Assembly: GCA_018806985.1 (NCBI GenBank)
Contig: JADANN010000445.1
Span: 1,862,501-1,926,500, forward strand
Reading direction: 5' to 3'
DNA length: 64,000 bases
Source: Angiostrongylus vasorum
Taxonomy: Eukaryota; Nematoda; Chromadorea; Rhabditida; Metastrongylidae
A program made the translations under genes and the position numbers. This document shows, piece after piece, positions 60,539 through 64,000 of this stretch. The stretch's first letter is position 1. Every line of letters begins with the position of its first letter. The notes below the pieces were generated by a model. That model was not told the origin of the DNA. It did no database searches and saw only the letters and a program-made list of their open reading frames with translations.

Positions 60539-60825
60539 CTGTATCACTTTTCACTACAACTCTGAGCATACTAGCTAGCTGACAGATGTGTTTTTGTCAG
60601 GAAGAGGATGAAGGATCGAGCCCAAGTTGTTGATCAACGCTGTTGAGAATCTGCTTATACACTCATGCTCATTTACAGTTTGTGGAAGGAATGAATAAGA
60701 ATTTGGCTCATACAATAATTTGCGCAAGTAAAGCAGTTAGACGATTTAGGGCCTTGCTGATCGCCCAATTGTGCAGAATCTAACAATACGGTTCGGTAAT
60801 CTTGATCTGCTTCAGAATGCAAGGA

Positions 60826-61105
60826 AAAGGATAAAGCATAAAGCCCTTGGCGTTGATCACTCACGGAGAGATGCGCCATGCATACTTCATCAAGCATCGT
60901 TAGAGGCATTGAATGCATATCTAGCCTGTACAATGGACTCGCGGTGGCATACTGATGTGCATCGAGCCAGTGTTGTTATCCTCCCAGACAGGTCTGGTAC
61001 TAATTTTCCCCTCTCCGGAAGGATGGAAGGGTTAGTGAGCCCGCAGCGAGAGATCGAACCCATGTTTACTATGGGGCACCTCTAACCACTGCGCTACATG
61101 CTCCC
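60826..61105 (-). mobile_element. tRNA-derived SINE, family A (copy A12)
   Basis: Plus shows ggcgttgatcactcacggag at the tail and the complement head aaccactgcgctacatgctc. Confidence 0.85.
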
Positions 61106-61577
61106 CTCAGAATACAGGCATCTTCGTATTTTACCGCAAGAATAAAAGTCCGGATGTGCGCTTAGACGACTGAAAAGTGAGAAAGTGAGGGTTCACAGCA
61201 GAGTAATTAACAACTTTCTTTGACTACTAAGCTAACACGGTTGCTGTAAACATTTTATTCGGATCGAATGAAGAATCTCATTCGGTAAGCTCTTCACTGG
61301 ATTAGAGTCGGTGCGAAGACATGCACATCGCGTGGTCGGGCAGCTGTACACCACTGACTCGGATCAATCCGGCTGTGAAGAAGATGGCATCGAAGCTTTA
61401 GCAGAATAAAGCGTTTGTACAACCGCATACTAGCTTAGTAGTCCAGGAAAATATTGACCACTTGTGGCAAGGCTTAACGATAGTCGGTTTTTAAAAAGAA
61501 CAAATGATGGTTGAGGTGCTGACGGATTTGAAACGAACGAAACGCAAGAGGCTTCTCAATATATATTCTTCTATTGG

Positions 61578-61865
61578 TAGGCTAACACGAGGTTGATGAA
61601 AACTTTATTCTGCTTCCACTGTTGCTGTTCTTCTTATTATTACTATTACTATTATTATTATTATTGTTATTATTATTAGTATTGTTATTATTGCTGTTAC
61701 TATTATTATTATCATTATCATTATCTTATATCATCATTATAATTATCGTTATTATCATTACTATTATTATTATTGTTATTATTATTACTGTTAACTTTTT
61801 TCTACTAGTATTTCCCTACTCTTCGGCCGAATAAGGTTTTTTATCAACCTTGTATTAGCTTATCA
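61578..61865. mobile_element. MITE with a TTA/ATT microsatellite core
   Basis: The left terminus gctaacacgaggttgatgaa is mirrored at the right by ttatcaaccttgtattagct, giving inverted repeats of about 33 bp. The interior (61,622-61,795) is almost entirely TTA/ATT triplets. Related termini occur near 3,890, 31,240, 47,180 and 61,225. Confidence 0.75.
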
Positions 61866-61869
61866 TTGG

Positions 61870-62178
61870 AAGAATACGTGTTGATTAGTCAATGTTAAAG
61901 GAAAAGTCGGCTTTTAAAATGGAAAATGGCCTGTTTTGAAAAATGAAACGGCTGTTGCCACATGAAAAATTCGGATTTGATTCTCAGAAATCCTAGGTCT
62001 TGGATGTGGATCTGTCAGCAGAAGAGTTTGTTCGTTCCTGTTTGCTACTGGCTGGTTATCGATTGAGGGCGTTTAAAAAATATAAAGGCAATATGGATTT
62101 CTTTTAAACAACTTTTTTAAAAAAATCAAATTAGTGGAAGAAGGTAGTCCAAGTTAAGTTATTGTTCAGTTTTGTTTT
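61870..62178. other. Intergenic, nothing recognised
   Basis: AT-rich, no supported frame. Confidence 0.5.
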
Positions 62179-62179
62179 T

Positions 62180-62500
62180 GGCACTGTAGAGAGCGCAGTG
62201 GTTGGAGAAATGATGTGCAATGATACACTCGTTTTCTTTGATCTCGTCCTATTCCCGGCTGGAAAAATTAGCACCAGACTTGTCTAGGAAAAGCTAGCTT
62301 GATCTAGTGAGCCTGACGACTGTGGTAAATACCTGGGGGACGCTCCAGCAGGGCTATCCCAGATTCAACGAATAATCTACTCGACCGTGAAAAGGACAAA
62401 GTTTCAAGCGCCTGCCGATGACCTTCGTCGACAATGGATGCCAGACAACGACCGAAATTAAAGAAGTGCTGGGATCCGTGCAGCATCTAATGGCGGATCG
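62180..62500 (+). mobile_element. tRNA-derived SINE, family C
   Basis: Head gagagcgcagtggttggaga, body caccagacttgtctaggaaa, and tail tggatgccagacaacg and gtgctgggatccgtgcagc, matching the other family C copies. Confidence 0.75.
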
Positions 62501-62509
62501 TAAAATTTC

Positions 62510-64000
62510 CTTTGTTTTCCCTGCTTATGTAGAACAAATATAGTGAGAAAAATCATGAATTTTAAGGGAAAATTTGGGTGATACAACATTATTTGAAGTC
62601 AATAGGCCCGTGAACCACTCGGTTAAAACATTCAAGCTGTCGAATGAAGTAAAACAAGAAGCAACCTTACAGAAATAACACAATTGGCAAAGCATGCAAA
62701 TGAATAAATGAATGCGACTGGTAGAAAATCTAAGGGTACAACCAAGTTTTAATGATCGTAAACTTAGCGTACAGATAAATTTAGAAAGGATGGACTTTTT
62801 AGAACCAAGAAAAAAGCATTTCAAGATTATTCCAAGGCCATTGTACAACCTAGATTTGTAACGACATTAGGACAACAGCAAAATAGCACTCATCACTTGT
62901 TAGTGGTCAGGGTCAAACTCTTTCAATAAACGATGTTTAATGAACTGACCACTACTGCTGTAACCGAGATGAAGAGGAGAAGACGTTCTTTCATGTTTGT
63001 CCTGAAAAGCAAGTGGGCAGGACGAGCCGACGGGAAGCGTAATGTCCAGTTATCTAGGACCTAAACCCAAAGCGGATATTTGTGGTCGACTTTTATGATC
63101 GCCGAAATAAGTTCTAATAAGAATGGGCCAAAATATTCCAGCGATCTTTCTGTGCACTGAGCAAGTATTTCAAATGTAGGAAGAAATGCCGTAATCACGA
63201 GCAAGTAAATAATGACTACAGGGTGAATAAGAACGAATTTACTTCAGATATCTAGCATTGCCTGCGATTCTCCAAAGATATACAAGCGAGATTTAAGCAT
63301 ATTTCGGAAGGTTGCACAAATTCCAATGTGGAAATGAAGAGCTTCGGACATTGCATCTTTCTCCTGAGCTATCCTGCCGAGCAGAATTGAATAGGAGATG
63401 AAAGCGGATATCAATAAGAAAGGATGAAAAACTTGAATGCTAAGCTAACGATTTTTTTTGGAGTAAGCGAGTGACAAAACGCCAAAAGAGCGACCAGCTA
63501 CGTCTAAGCCAGTTCTTCTCAGTGGTTGGTTACTCAACTCGGGTAATTAGGCCGCGTCGTAAGATAGCGACACCCCTAATTTGGGGACCCTTTCACGGCA
63601 GGTAGGCCTTCCGTCTTCAAGGTCACCAGACGTACGATTATAGACCGTGCTGGCCGGACCGGATAATCTCCACTTCCTCGGCGATCAGAAAACAGAAGAA
63701 AAAAAGTGCTTCCCATCCATCCGAGGAATGTCTGTCCTTCCACGTCTTCAGCCATTTTCAAGGTAATCTGCGATAACTACTTGAGGATTTGGTAAAGAAG
63801 AAAAGAACAGTATTGTGCAAATAAGGTGGCATCTTGGGAGCTATTGGGCTACAAGAATTGACATAGTTGTATTGCCAAACACTGGATAATGAAACACTTG
63901 CTGGAATAGAACAACTCATAAAGTCAACGATAACACTGACTTTCTTTCACTCGCAACACTCCGCATTCCGTCTATGTTGTCTGCTAATTTTTCAAGGAAA
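62510..64000. other. Intergenic, no supported gene
   Basis: A hydrophobic minus frame (62,525-62,848) and another (63,576-63,761, with EDVEGQTFLGWMGSTFF) are open but lack motifs and splice support. A 5-prime exon of the ZP gene could lie here or beyond the window. Confidence 0.35.

Noticed and set aside
61622..61834. Leu-rich protein frame
   Set aside because: It is a translation of the TTA/ATT triplet array inside the MITE.
63576..63761. Possible signal-peptide exon of the ZP gene (GWMGSTFFLLF)
   Set aside because: No splice donor in a phase that fits the exon starting at 60,538, and no charge-hydrophobic pattern of a convincing signal peptide.
1..64000. CRISPR arrays, operons, rRNA, integrases or other prokaryotic systems
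   Set aside because: No regularly spaced repeats, no tightly packed same-strand frames and no such motifs. The DNA is clearly from an animal genome.

Overview
The window is eukaryotic DNA, and the content points to a clade V (strongylid) nematode, most likely a hookworm of the Ancylostoma/Necator type. It is AT-rich and repeat-dense. It holds three intron-rich genes split by 0.05-5.4 kb introns, one spliced-leader-like acceptor just ahead of a start codon, many tRNA-derived SINEs, and degenerate RTE-type LINEs. There is no operon, rRNA, CRISPR or prokaryotic signal. The organism call rests on gene structure and repeat style, not on a database match.

Layout. (1) 1-7,970: intergenic, made of tRNA-derived SINEs, a palindromic two-headed element, a (TA)n microsatellite and one pair of dispersed direct repeats. 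(2) 8,001-30,652 (+): a seven-exon malectin gene (ER lectin, predicted 340 aa). Its first exon carries a signal peptide and seven 10-residue repeats. Its introns hold SINEs, an RTE LINE and pieces of a second LINE. (3) 31,680-33,810 (-): a second degenerate RTE copy, followed by a 320-bp palindrome at 34,636-34,960. (4) 35,387-45,610 (-): a 14-exon ankyrin-repeat and SOCS-box (ASB) gene, about 476 aa when assembled, with two apparent +1 indels in homopolymer runs. (5) 46,000-51,500: intergenic, with SINEs, an inverted-repeat element and a repeat-containing open frame. (6) 51,521-60,538 (-): a ten-exon or longer gene for a membrane-anchored zona pellucida (ZP) domain protein. It has ZP-N, ZP-C, a furin-like site, a transmembrane segment and a short tail; the amino-terminal exon(s) were not found. 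(7) 60,540-64,000: repeats only.

The three genes are not an obvious functional module. Malectin reads immature N-glycans in the ER, the ASB protein would be a substrate receptor for a Cullin-5 ubiquitin ligase, and the ZP protein would be an apical or cuticle-associated matrix protein. All exon models were made by hand from splice signals, phase continuity and family motifs. No transcript evidence was available.
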